Shown here piece by piece: positions 37,217 through 47,960 of a DNA stretch of 64,000 nucleotides. The notes below the pieces were generated by a model. It had not been told where the DNA came from. It ran no database searches and saw only the letters and a program-made list of their open reading frames with translations. The translations under genes were made by a program, and so were the position numbers. Numbering within the stretch: the stretch's first letter is position 1; each line of letters begins with the position of its first letter. The stretch is from Cymbidium sinense (taxonomy: Eukaryota; Streptophyta; Magnoliopsida; Asparagales; Orchidaceae), in NCBI GenBank assembly GCA_021442155.1, contig CM038221.1, positions 45,083,648 through 45,147,647 of the forward strand, given 5' to 3'.

Positions 37217-37430
37217 TTACCAGGGTGAGAGTGTGGTCGAACCTCCGGATCGAGTTGAATCCTCTTCATGGCGGAAGTGCCTATACCTAAGGTGAAAAAA
37301 GTGAGGACTCGACGTGAGTGATGAATGTAGATAGATGGGATTAGTCACAATGACATCCCCACTCATAATATAGATGAAGTGTTGGGTGAATACCCATTAT
37401 AAAAAAAAATAAAATAAAAAATGAACAACC
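37217..37430 (+). mobile_element. SINE-like retroposon, uncertain
   Basis: A stretch of about 200 bp begins near CCAGGGTGAGAGTG and contains GGTCGAACCTCC, close to a polymerase III B-box (GGTTCGANNCC). It ends in an A-rich tail (ATAAAAAAAAATAAAATAAA). The flanks CCTAAC and CCTAGAC could be a worn target duplication. No firm A-box was found, so this stays tentative. Confidence 0.3.
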
Positions 37431-37939
37431 TAGACTGTCATCTAGGTATCAAAGATGAGATGTGATTTGAGACAACGTGCATCAGGCTGACAAGACTTTA
37501 GCCCAGGAGAAAAACACAAGTTACAGAATAGGCAGTGAATCAAGTGACTCCATGGCGAACTACGAGCGCGGTTAGGGTTCTCTCCCCCGACGGCGAAAGA
37601 GATATTCTCTCCCTTTTCTTCTAACGGATTTTCAAACTGGTCTGGCCCTTCTTCTCGCCGCAGAGCCTCCAGAATGGGCTGTATTTCTTTTCACTTTCAT
37701 TTCATTTTGCTGTTACGTGTTATGGACATCGCCGACTTCCTCCTTTCCACATCGGCTCCTCTGGGAATGCTAGAAACCCTGATCAACAAATTCCGAACCC
37801 CTCACCCCTCTTTCCTGGAATTGGAAGGCTTTGTTAACGTCTCAGAAGGAAAATAAAACACCGCTATCCTTCAAACCTTCGACTGAGGAAGAAGTCTCAT
37901 TCTGGGGGAAAAGGTCAAAAGGAATGGGAACTCTCACTG

Positions 37940-38990
37940 GTTGGGCACGCTATCAGAAAACATCCTTTTTACGGATCTCTTCTTGCAGCGGTCAAACGTA
38001 AATGGGCATTTAAAGGTCATCTGGACCTGTTAACTCTAGAGGGGGATTTTTTCCTCTTTCGATTCTCTTGCAAAGAAGATTATGACATGGTGTGGAACGA
38101 TGGACCTTGCTTTTTAAATGGGAGACCCTTTATCTTTCGGGAATGGTCATGGGACTTCCGCCCGATCAAAGATAATTTCTCGGATATTCCTTTATGGGTA
38201 AAGTTTCCAAACCTCCCCTTATGTTGTTGGAACGAAGAAGGGCTCTCTAAAGTGGCTAGCAAAATTGGTATACCTATAGCAGTGGATAATCTTACCGCTT
38301 CTAAAGCGAGATTGACATTTGCTCGAGTTTGTGTTCAGGTATGTCCTTCATCACACCTCCCTGATTCTATTCCTTTAAATCTTAATGGCTTAAAGATTGA
38401 GCAAGTGGTTCACTACGACTGGAAGCCTCGAGCTTGTCCAAAGTGCATGACCTTTTCACATGATGAGAAGAACTGTCCTCTTAACCCTTCTGTTCGCCCA
38501 CCAGCTAGGGGAAGAAGTTCAAGTCGCAAGCCCGCCCCTAGACCTCTCAGAATCCCTTCGGGGAATCCTCAAAACTCTCCTACGGAGATCGACCGCACCC
38601 CCATTCTCACTTCCTCCCTCCCATCCCAACTGCTTGCAACCTATTGCCCCTCTTGAGACTACTAGAGTCGAAGTCGCAGATGATACCCCTCCTTCCTACC
38701 CTACCTCCCTAAACGATCTAAACCAACTCCCATCCCACTCAAATTCTTCCCAAGAGGAAACAATTCCTGTTTTTAACGGGGAGACTGAAATCCAATCCAA
38801 CTCTCAACTTAGTTATACTATTGTAACGAGGTCAGCCGCTAACTCTCCAACTAAATCATCTTCATCTCGTCCCCTAGATTCTATTCCCAAAAGCTCTGGG
38901 AATCTGAATTCAGACAATGACAAATCCAAGTCCCCTAACTCTCTTGCTCACTTAGGCCATAAGCCTAAGAAGAAAGGCAAGAACCATTGA
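37940..38990 (+). pseudogene. LINE ORF1: DUF4283 and CCHC zinc knuckle (gag-like)
   Basis: From about 37940 the frames give HPFYGSLLAAVKRKWAFKG, DFFLFRFSCKEDYDMVW and GRPFIFREWSWDF, the plant LINE DUF4283 domain. CPKCMTFSHDEKNC (38435-38476) is a full CX2CX4HX4C knuckle. A frame change between 38480 and 38650 moves the reading into a Ser/Pro-rich tail that ends KPKKKGKNH at 38990. The protein would bind element RNA. It is not readable in one frame. Confidence 0.8.
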
Positions 38991-39009
38991 TTGCTATCTA
39001 CATGCACCC

Positions 39010-39892
39010 CCCTAAGTTTGGATGATGGAATGTGAGAGGTCTTCTTGCGGAAGGCCGGATCCGTGACTGTGCCCGAACTATCAAAGAAAATCACCTTGAC
39101 ATGTTTTGTATTCTGGAAATCAAAATAAGCATTGAAAGTAGCAATGACCCCCTTTTTATTAGAAAATTATCTCTTTTTCATAATGAAAAATACTGCCATA
39201 ATTTTGATGTTTGTTCGGGTGGAAGAATATGGCTCAAATGGAATCCTCATTCCTTATCCTTTATCCCTACTTACATAAATGCTCAGTTTATCCATGGGAT
39301 GATTTCTTCTCCTACATGCCCCAGATACTTTATCACCTGGATTTATGCACATAATGATGCTAGAGATAGAAGGGAACTCTGGGCTTTTCTTCGTCAGATT
39401 TCTTCCACTATGACTGAACCTTGGTTGGTGATTGGTGACTTCAATTGTGTCTTATTTTCTAATGAGAAATCGGGTGGCAATCCAATTCCTCCAAACCGGC
39501 TCATTGATTTTAAGGAATGTGTTCAAGATTCAGGACTTCTGGATCTACCTAGCTCAGGACTTTTCTTCACCTGGTCAAATCTCAGATTGGATAATCATAT
39601 AAAGACAAGAATAGATAGAGCTTTATGCAATGTTCACTGGATTGATATTTTCCCTACCTCCTCTTATAAGGCTCTCTCTCCTTTAACCTCTGACCACTCC
39701 CCTTTAATAGTCTCCTTTCAGGTCTTACAACAAAAGAATCATAGGTTTATTTTCAGAAATTATTGGGTGCTGAATAAAAATTTTCTTCACACTGTTTCTA
39801 AAGCATGGCAGGTCTATGTTAGTGGCGATCCCATTCTTGTACTCTTCAAGAAACTTAAAATTGTAAAGACCATCTCAAACGAAAAAAAATAA
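39010..39892 (+). pseudogene. LINE ORF2 endonuclease domain
   Basis: An apurinic-type (EEP-fold) endonuclease that nicks target DNA. The start region reads WNVRGLLAEGRIRD, preceded by an in-frame TGA where the family has a Trp. LEIKI holds the metal-binding Glu, GDFNCVL (39434) and SDHSPL (39689) are the expected catalytic boxes. The open frame runs 286 codons from 39032 and stops at 39892, after which the linker to reverse transcriptase is shifted. Confidence 0.88.
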
Positions 39893-40014
39893 GAATCTAT
39901 TTCCCTTGAGCAACAAATTAAAGAAGAAGATCAAGAGTATCATATGAAAAACTTGAAAAAGACCCTCCAATCCAATCTACCTCCAAAATCGGAAGATATC
40001 AATGCATATGGGAA

Positions 40015-41600
40015 GTGGTAAAGAAAGAAAGCACTTGGGCAAAACAAAGAGCCAAACTCTATTGGCTTTCTCATTCTGATGACGATCTTAAATATCTCTA
40101 TTATTCTATTAAGGAGAGACGCAGTACAAATCTGATAAAGGAACTTCAGGTTGAAGGTAATGCTATTTCAAAAAATGACGATATTGCCAAGGCTATTTGT
40201 GAGTACTACTCATCTCTTCTCAATAAACCTACATTGAATGGGTCATTCCCAATGGATGTTCCTATTGATACCCCCATTACCATTATCCGGACTGAGTTGT
40301 TATGCTCTCCAATCACGGATTTAGAAATTATTTCAGCCCTCAATAGTATAGCGAGGATAAAACTCGGGGCGACGGTTTCACCTCCAAATTCTTCACATCC
40401 TCTGGGAAATTATCCACCTCAATTCATATTATCCACCATTTCTTTAAAACAAAGCGACTCCCTGAGGTATTCAAGCATACTCTTATTACCCTAATCCCCA
40501 AAATTAAGCATGCAAATTGTATTGCCGATTACATCCATATCTCTTTGCAATACCTTCTACAAAGTACTTGCAAAGATCTTGGCTAATAGACTCAAACCTA
40601 TATTACCAACAATTATACATCTGGCCCAATCTGCTTTTATAAAAAATAGAGATATAGCTGATAACATTGCGACAGAACTTTGCTTGGAATTTAATAAGAG
40701 AGTCTCTCCTAAACTCTTACTGCTTGACCTTTATAAAGCATTTGATAGTGTGAATCGTGATATGGTTCTTCTTAGACTTACTCAAAAGGATTTCCAAAGA
40801 TCTTTGTTGATTGGATAAGAGCTTGTATTTCTGAAATTCCTTTCTCTATTGTATTAAATGGACAAATAGAAGGGTATTTTAAATCTTCTAATGGATTGAG
40901 ACAAGAATGCCCCTTGTCTCCATTTCTTTTTTTCAATAATTATGGATGTCTTTTCTTGCTTGCTGGATAATTTGGAGAAAGCTAACCAATTCAAAGCAAT
41001 CACACATGGCAACTTCTCCATATCTCATCTCTTATTCACGATGATATTCTTGTTGTTGAGTGGTGATCACCAATCTGCTTTCTAATCTAAATAATGTGCT
41101 AGCTACCTTCTATTCTCTAACAGCTTGGTAGTCAATCGCCGTAAAATCCCTAATCTGCTTTATAAAGAATAATAGATGCTCTCACTCTTCTAAATATCGT
41201 GATTTTCCTATTAAATATCTCGGGCCTATCTCTTCGGACAAATCAAATCTATTCATTCCACCCCACTTATTGATAAGATTTATAGATGGTTGGCTAGTTG
41301 GAAAACAAAATGGCTCTCCTATGGAGGAAGATTTCAGCTCATCCGTTCCTCCATTAATAGTTACTTAACTTATTGGCTTCGGGCTGTGGCTTTCCCTAAA
41401 TGCATCATTAAAAAGATTAAGTCCTTAACTACTTTTTTTTTTACCATGGTGATGCATTTGGCAAAATGATTCCTATATCATGGAACAAAACAACTCTTCC
41501 GAAGGAAAAAGGTGGTACGGGGCTCTATTCCATTGGTACTCTTAATACCCTTTGCAAGACAAAAATTTTATGAAAAGTTCTTACTCATACATCTACTCTT
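40015..41600 (+). pseudogene. LINE ORF2 reverse transcriptase
   Basis: 40015-40494 gives the N-terminal linker (QRAKLYWLSHSDDDLKYLY, then YYSSLL). 40510-40818 gives PITSISLCNTFYKVLAKILANR, QSAFIKNRDIADNI and LLDLYKAFDSVN, the palm with its first catalytic Asp. Around 40900-41060 the frame shifts and reads QECPLSPF and then a DDI box. In the main frame the residue before Asp-Asp is His where LINEs have FADD. Several stops and shifts make it inactive. Confidence 0.85.
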
Positions 41601-42490
41601 GCTGATTGGTCTACTCAGAAATATGGTTCCATTTGGCAAAATCATTGAATTCTTCTCTATTATGGAAAGAGTTACAGGTTTGTGCTTCTAGATTTAAAGG
41701 GAAACTTGAATATTCAGTTGGTGACGGGTCTTTATTCTCATTATATCATGATCCTTGGTGCCATGGTAGATCTTTGTTAGACATGTGTGGAGCTGAATGT
41801 ATTCCTTTGATCAATAGTCCTATAAAATCCCTTCTCAATGCTATAATAAGACAAGGTAGATGGAATCTTCCAAATGCTTTCGCTGTTTCGATTCCCTCCT
41901 CCTGCATGCTATGGAAATTAATCTGCATACTGGCAAAGACACAATTCTTTGGAAAGGACAAACTTCAATTAACAGTAATAACATTCTCTCCTCTCTCTTT
42001 GAACAACACCCTTCCGTAGACGGTTTTAAAGAAATCTGGTTTAAAGGAGCTGCACTCAATTACGCTTTATTCTGCTGGATGGCATATTTGGGAGGTCTTA
42101 AAACATCGGATACGCTTAGCTGTAGAGGACTTGGAACTAACCAAGATTGCCCCCTTTGCTCAACTGAAAAAGAATCCCATAATCATTTATTCTTCAGCTG
42201 CCCCTACTCACATAAAATCATTAGAAACTTGCTTCCTAACGGGAGTTATTTCCTTCTTCAACCTACACTCCATATGGTTCTCTCGGCTGCCACACTTCAG
42301 GTACATTCTGCCTTGAAGAGACTTTCTCTCCTCATTACGGTTCTCTATCTCGGATTGAGAGAAATAATAGGTTATTCTCTAAAGTTTCTTGTTGTGCTGA
42401 ATCTATCTCATCTAATATCAAATTTAGAGTTGCTGCTAAAATCAGTAGGTGGACTATCAAGGACACTTGGCCGAATTTGGTGCTAAATAT
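41600..42490 (+). pseudogene. LINE ORF2 C terminus with zf-RVT domain
   Basis: 41606-42019 covers the region after the thumb (KELQVCASRFKGKLEYSVGDG). 41860-42486 carries the zinc-binding domain found at the end of plant LINE ORF2: GAALNYALFCWMAYLGGLKT, then CPLCSTEKESHNHLFFSCPY with the Cys/His set intact. The two frames overlap through a shift near 41900-41960. Confidence 0.8.
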
Positions 42491-43287
42491 CATAAACACA
42501 TGGAAAAATACAGGGGTGAATTCCTTCTTATTTAAGCCTCCCTAGAGGCCTATGCTGTTGTCAGGCTTTTGTCATTCAGTGATCCTTTTTATTTTAATTT
42601 CCTCACTAATCGGTTTTTGGTATGTTTTTGTGTGGAGCTCTTCCTACTCATGATGGTTGAGCCTCCAAATTTTGTCGCTTGTTTGCCTATGATGTTTCGA
42701 ATCTGGTTTTGGCACTGGTTGGTGGTTTTTTGAGGTGATACAACAGGACTATGATGAGACTAAGTTTCTTATGGAATTTTATATTCTCTTTTTGCGATTT
42801 ATGAGCTCCTCCATAGTTGTTAAGTGGTTGCAACCTGAGGATCCTGTTCGATTCAGCTGATTCTGCGGTTGGTTTTTTTGTTCCCTTGTGGAGTTTTGGT
42901 TATTGAGAGCTGGTATCACTGTGAGCTGCATAATTGGGTTCTGGTGCTGAATTTTTTCCTTCTGAATAATATTCTGGAAGTTTTTTGTGGCTGTTTTTTT
43001 GTGGGAAATGGATTGGGTGGTTCTGTTTTTATGCTCGATCCTTCTTCCCTCCATTAGATGGCAGCGTTTACCAACTGTGGGGAGCTCTATCTGTCGGCCG
43101 GGTGTTTTTGATAAATCACTAATTCATCCCTGAGTCCTGCACCTGATTATATATATGTTCTTGATGTTGTTATTTAAATTTAACCCTTAGCTGATTTCTT
43201 TCTAGCTGTTATTCTGTAATTCTCTTTTGGAATGAAATTTGGGCTTTGCCCTCAACTTTTCCAAAAAAAAAAAAAAGTTACAGAATA

Positions 43288-43600
43288 TGTCATCAGGATG
43301 AAAAGAACATCTTTCTGAGAGAACCTTGATCAGCTTAAAGCAAAAATTTCATTATAATCCAGAAAACAAAATTGCTGCAAAGAGCAATCCAAGAAAATCC
43401 TAAAGAATTAAACATCCAACGGAGAGATGAAAAAGAGAAATTAAAATTCTAAATTCATCCACCGCTCAAAAAGTAATAGTTTTTTATCTTATTAAAATCA
43501 TTGAATATTCGGATCAATTTTAAAATAATCATTAATAAATCACCATAAAGGATCCATTTGGGCAGAAACATGAAAATCATGACCCACCAAGTGGCCCGCT
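43288..43600. other. Non-coding DNA right of the LINE
   Basis: It continues the sequence interrupted by the LINE (left part up to 37517). It is A-rich, lacks coding frames, and may belong to the older minus-strand LINE remnant. It ends before the E2F-like site of the reductase gene. Confidence 0.35.
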
Positions 43601-43605
43601 GTCAG

Positions 43606-43618
43606 TTTTCCCGCCAAA
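43606..43618. promoter_or_regulatory. E2F-like site upstream of the reductase gene
   Basis: TTTTCCCGCCAAA matches the E2F consensus TTTSSCGC on the plus strand and, with one change, on the minus strand (TTTGGCGG). It lies about 600 bases before the reductase ATG. E2F factors switch on ribonucleotide reductase genes at the G1/S transition in plants. The match is seen here; its use is inferred. Confidence 0.55.
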
Positions 43619-43780
43619 TATTAATCAATCAATTATTAGCTAAAATTTCAGCGCTGTCACGACCTCACGAGACAGTCGGGTGCTATTAAAATTTCAAATT
43701 TATAGCTTCCTCTCTACGCCACTTCTATATAGCCACTTATGTAGCCTATCGCACATTTTGGGCAACATTTTGCACCCTTC

Positions 43781-43790
43781 CCCGCGAAAA
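43781..43790 (-). promoter_or_regulatory. Second E2F-like site
   Basis: CCCGCGAAAA, read as TTTTCGCGGG on the minus strand, is a 7-of-8 match to TTTSSCGC. It stands in a small GC-richer patch of otherwise AT-rich promoter, about 415 bases before the ATG and 165 bases after the first site. Confidence 0.45.
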
Positions 43791-44176
43791 TGTAGTCAAA
43801 CAAAACGCAACAAATTCCCAAAGAAATTGTAATAGGATATTTGATATTTTAAATTATTAAATAAATATTTTAAATTTGAAGACAACTATTTATAAATTTA
43901 AAAAGCACATGAAGTAATTTTATTTTAACAAAATTTAAATATTTTAATTTTGAATATTTTTATATAATTTTAATATTTTGTCTTATTAGGCAGTAGGTTG
44001 CATAATATTTTGATATAAATTTTATTCTAACAAATTGCACATAAGAAAAGAAACGGTAACCACACCGAATGGTGACTAGGAAATCGGCATCTTCCCTTGC
44101 AAGACTCCCCGGCAATTCAAAACGAAATTTAAAATTCCACGATTCCCCTTCCTCCATCTCTCACACCGAATCCTTC

Positions 44177-44182
44177 TATAAA
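44177..44182 (+). promoter_or_regulatory. TATA box of the reductase gene
   Basis: TCTATAAAT lies only 20-25 bases before the first ATG (44202). Transcription starting about 30 bases after it would fall at or past that ATG, which favours the second in-frame ATG at 44271 as the real start. Confidence 0.55.
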
Positions 44183-44201
44183 TTTCTTTCAAAACCTCTT
44201 A

Positions 44202-45297
44202 ATGTTTGCGCGCCATAAATTCTCCTATCCTCTTCCTCTGAGTTACGGGTTCCCTACCCCTTCTCCAAAAATGCCGTCTTTGCCGATCTCTAATGGTGTC
44301 GTCAGCTCCCGTGAGGAGCAGGAAGAGCCCCTCCTAAGCCCAAATCCCGACCGCTTCTGCATGTTCCCGATCCGCTACCCTCAGATCTGGGAGATGTACA
44401 AGAAGGCTGAAGCCTCTTTCTGGACAGCAGAAGAAGTCGACCTCTCCCAAGATCTCAGTCACTGGAACCACTCCCTTACCTCCGACGAGCGCCACTTCAT
44501 AACCCACGTTTTGGCCTTCTTCGCTGCTTCGGACGGGATCGTTCTTGAGAACCTAGCCGGCCGCTTCATGCTAGAGGTACAGCTCCCGGAAGCCCGTGCC
44601 TTCTACGGATTCCAGATTGCCATCGAAAACATCCACTCCGAGATGTACAGCCTCCTTCTCGAAACCTACATCAAAGACTCTGGCGAGAAATCACATCTCT
44701 TTCATGCCATCGAGACCGTTCCCTGCGTCGCCCGCAAGGCTCAGTGGGCCCTCCGCTGGATCGACGCCTCCAATTCATTTGCAGAGCGTATTCTAGCATT
44801 TGCTTGCGTCGAGGGCATCTTCTTCTCTGGTAGTTTCTGTGCCATATTCTGGCTCAAGAAGAGAGGGCTAATGCCCGGACTCACTTTCTCCAACGAGCTC
44901 ATATCTCGTGACGAGGGGCTGCACTGTGACTTCGCGTGTCTCCTCTACAGTCTCCTCAACAACAAGCTCTCGGAGGATAGGGTTCGAGAGATTGTCGCTG
45001 ATGCTGTCGATATAGAGAGAGAGTTCGTCTGCGATGCCCTCCCTGTGCTCTTGTGGGATGAACGCTGATCTCATGTGCCAGTACATAGAGTTTGTTGCCG
45101 ATCGTCTTCTTGGTGCTTTAGGCTACGGCAAGATGTACGAGGTATCGAATCCATTTGATTGGATGGAGCTTATTTCACTTCAAGGAAAGACCAACTTCTT
45201 CGAGAAGAGGGTAGGGGAGTACCAAAAGGCGTCGGTGATGTCAAGCTTAAACGGAAATGGCGCCATCCACGAGTTCAAACTGGATGAGGATTTCTGA
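44202..45297 (+). CDS. RNR2: Ribonucleotide reductase small subunit (R2), intronless, one frame break
   Basis: Class I R2 holds the di-iron centre and tyrosyl radical that the large subunit needs to make deoxyribonucleotides. Counted from Met 44202, ligands are Asp111 ([11 protein letters not shown]), Glu142 and His145 (ENIHSEMY), Glu204 (CVEGIFFSG), Glu238 and His241 (RDEGLHCDF); the radical Tyr is Tyr149. The C-terminal FKLDEDF, which binds the large subunit, is present. The frame is open to 45067, but a net 2-base loss at about 45041-45056 (CCTGTGCTCTTGTGGGATG, where the family has PVALVGM) moves the last 80 residues, [13 protein letters not shown] onward, into another frame that ends TGA at 45297. 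Plant relatives begin near MPS, so ATG 44271 may be the true start. No intron interrupts it. Codons are GC-rich, unlike the surroundings. Confidence 0.93.
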
Positions 45298-47730
45298 AGC
45301 CTGCTTTTATCTGTAACCCTTTCTTTGTTATTTTTCTGAAGTTTTTTATGTTATGATAGGCTGATGGTATAATGTTTGCTTGGTTGTCTGTGTATCATTT
45401 ATTAACTGATCCAATGATACAATTTTAAGGTGTTTTATGGAGCGCTTCAGATGTTTAACGACTGATATGTTGGATGATTACTGGCTAGTTAAACTCTAGC
45501 CATTCACAAGTTTTAAAAGCATAAAATTTAGTTGCAGTTTGTTCTGTGGTGTGGTTATAATGAATTCATGGACTTTGTAAATGATATTTAAATAAATTAG
45601 TTACTGTGGTTGTTTGAATATGAATTGGATATTAAAAATCTGTGCTTATGTTTTTTGTTAGATACTATATATCATCGTTTTTGATGTTGATATTGATTGA
45701 GATTGAGTTTTATAATCCTCTGTTTGAAATTTTGAAATTGTATGCATGATTTATGGAGGAGAAACATGCAAATAGAGGCTTGCGTGGTAAAGTCGAAGGG
45801 ATACAAAACAAAGACTCTTCAAATAATCCTCCGCATCCTAAACTTGTTTGCCTTTCCATTGAAAGTTAAAATTCAAAGAGTTACCTTTCAAGACATAAAT
45901 TAAGGATCTCCCAACAAGTGAAATCAGCTGCAATTAAAGCTCTTGAAATTGTAGATCATCATTACCCTAACCCCTCTTGTAATCAGGTCATTTCTCTGAT
46001 TTTAAATTTTCAAATTTTTTTTTTGTAGTGAGAGGGAAATGAAATTTATGCTGGGCTGATGTAAGGAAAGGAACTTTGTTGAATTTGGATGAAAGCAAGT
46101 GTTTTCTCTTTAGGTTGAAGTTTGGTGGGTTAATACTATAAGTATTGATACACTTAAGAAGAGAGGTGAATTGGTGTGTTTTTAAAATTTTTAAAATAAG
46201 AAGATATTAGAACTTAAAAGAAAACAAAATCATAACAAAAGAGTGGTAAACAAAAAGAAGTGGTTCAGTTTGACCTAAATCCAATCTTCAATTTTCCTTC
46301 AAAATTTTAACTAAATTTTTTTTTTGACACAACAAGCTTGGAGAAGCCTCAGTACACTCCTTTTCTTTTCAAGGCAAGAAGAATGTTACTTCTTAGCAAA
46401 ATGTATATAGAAAATTATTTTTCTTAAAACATAATGATCACAAAGTTCTCACATTAAAAACATAATTTCAAGTTAAAGCATGAGACCCAAAAGTAAGGAT
46501 AGATGAGAAATAAACAATCAATAGCAATGGCTAATTGAATTATATCTGTAAGTGTTTATCTCTTTCCTTTGCATTCTGTATTTTACTTTAAGCAATATTA
46601 TAGTATGAGCACTTTGGATTGAATTGAATCTTTGAAATCTGTTGATGAGTTGAATTATGAGAAACATTTGACATACAATTGCCTAAATGCTGATAGGTTG
46701 CTAGCGAGAAAATCTATGTTAATTTAATATATTGTTGGAGTTTATTTGGAGAATTTTGTTAAGATAATTTTTGTAATGTTCTATATCAAGGGACATGAAA
46801 TATTTGTTTGATCATCTAGGTTGGTAACAACAGTCTGTAATTTCCATAAAATGGTTGATGGATAGCCAATGCTCTATTTGCAAGTATTTGTAATTTTGAA
46901 GGACAATTACTTGTGAATTAGATTTCTTGTAATGAATGGATCTATGAGGTTGCCATTTTTCCCTTCAATAATTATGTTTGTTGAGACATGAAATAGAGCT
47001 TTAAAAGAATATATGGACATAAAATGATAGATAAAATTTTAAAATTTAAGAGCAATATAATAATAAAATAAAATTTGACACATTAGCTATGATGAACTTA
47101 AGATATTGTAAAATTTTACTTAACCTTCGCTATTGATGGAACAGAGGAGTTAAATTCATGGTGTTCACGAGGCAACATGTATGAAAATAAATATTACTAT
47201 ATGAATTATGTTGATACTAAAAATTAATAAATCTTGATAAACTGTCAATGCTTTTGATATATCATCATCGATGTATAATATGAGACAAGTAAATTGAACA
47301 TGATAGGCGACAACCAATCAACAGGAAGGTGATTGCTCAATGAAACCGACACAATAAATTGATAACCAATAGCACCAAAGGCTCATCTGCTTTGAAGAAA
47401 GACACTTGACTACACAGCCGAAAAAGAAATGCTGCGAGAATTTGGTCCAAAAACATAAACAAGCCAAAATGAAGAAATGAAATGGGGATCATGTGAAAAG
47501 CTAGAAATTCAGTAAATTAATTAAGCACTTCCAAAATTGCAACATCCATAAATAATGAAGCCTGTTAATCTCAATTTGAAGCACAACTACCAGAGTAGCA
47601 CATGGGTGAAAAGCAGTAGTACAAATGCAATGGTAGTTAAAGGATTTCACCTGAGTTTCAGAAAGGAAAAATCAAAGATTTTCGAAGCTATTGCTGGAGA
47701 AGTTATACATTTGATGGCCTAACAATGCAT
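45298..47730. other. AT-rich intergenic stretch
   Basis: The 3' UTR of the reductase gene probably takes up the first 150-250 bases. 46160-46330 reads AGAGGTGAATTGGTGTGTTT, then GTGGTTCAG, a layout found in a common non-coding plant repeat, though I cannot name the family. No gene was found. Confidence 0.35.
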
Positions 47731-47960
47731 TTGGGACCGAAGGTCAAGCCAAAGTCGCGTATAATTTGTTATTGGGAGGCTTGTCATCCCGCTTATTGGT
47801 GTGGGGCAAAATGGTGATGAAATTAATCCAAAGGCGGAACGCGATCCCACGACGGGTTGCGAGCGAAGGTGCTGCACCGTCGCCTCACATCGCAAACCCG
47901 ACATTGCTACTTGCAGAACTCTCCCACTCCCAAACGGTGCTTACACAGTTTGTGAGATAA
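47731..47960. other. GC-richer island, unrecognised
   Basis: About 200 bases with clearly higher GC and several CG dinucleotides (GCGGAACGCGATCCC, CGACGGGTTGCGAGCG) in an AT-rich zone. Short frames exist on both strands (61-79 codons), but none matches a family I recognise. It could be a gene remnant or part of a repeat. Confidence 0.3.

Larger units (their letters stand above)
37531..43276 (+). mobile_element. LINE (plant L1-type non-LTR retrotransposon), nearly full length
   Basis: 5.75 kb ending in a run of 14 A. It is flanked by a 13-bp target duplication, AAGTTACAGAATA, at 37518-37530 and at 43275-43287 (its first two A overlap the tail). Order: 5' leader, ORF1 with DUF4283 and a zinc knuckle, ORF2 with endonuclease, reverse transcriptase and zf-RVT, then a long T-rich 3' UTR from about 42490. 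Such elements copy their RNA directly at nicked target DNA. The clear duplication and 5' leader indicate an insertion that was not 5'-truncated. The reading frames contain stops and small shifts, so it is inactive now. Confidence 0.92.

Noticed and set aside
42779..43057. 91-codon minus-strand and 62-codon plus-strand frames in the LINE 3' UTR
   Set aside because: They have no family match and lie between the end of ORF2 and the poly-A tail.
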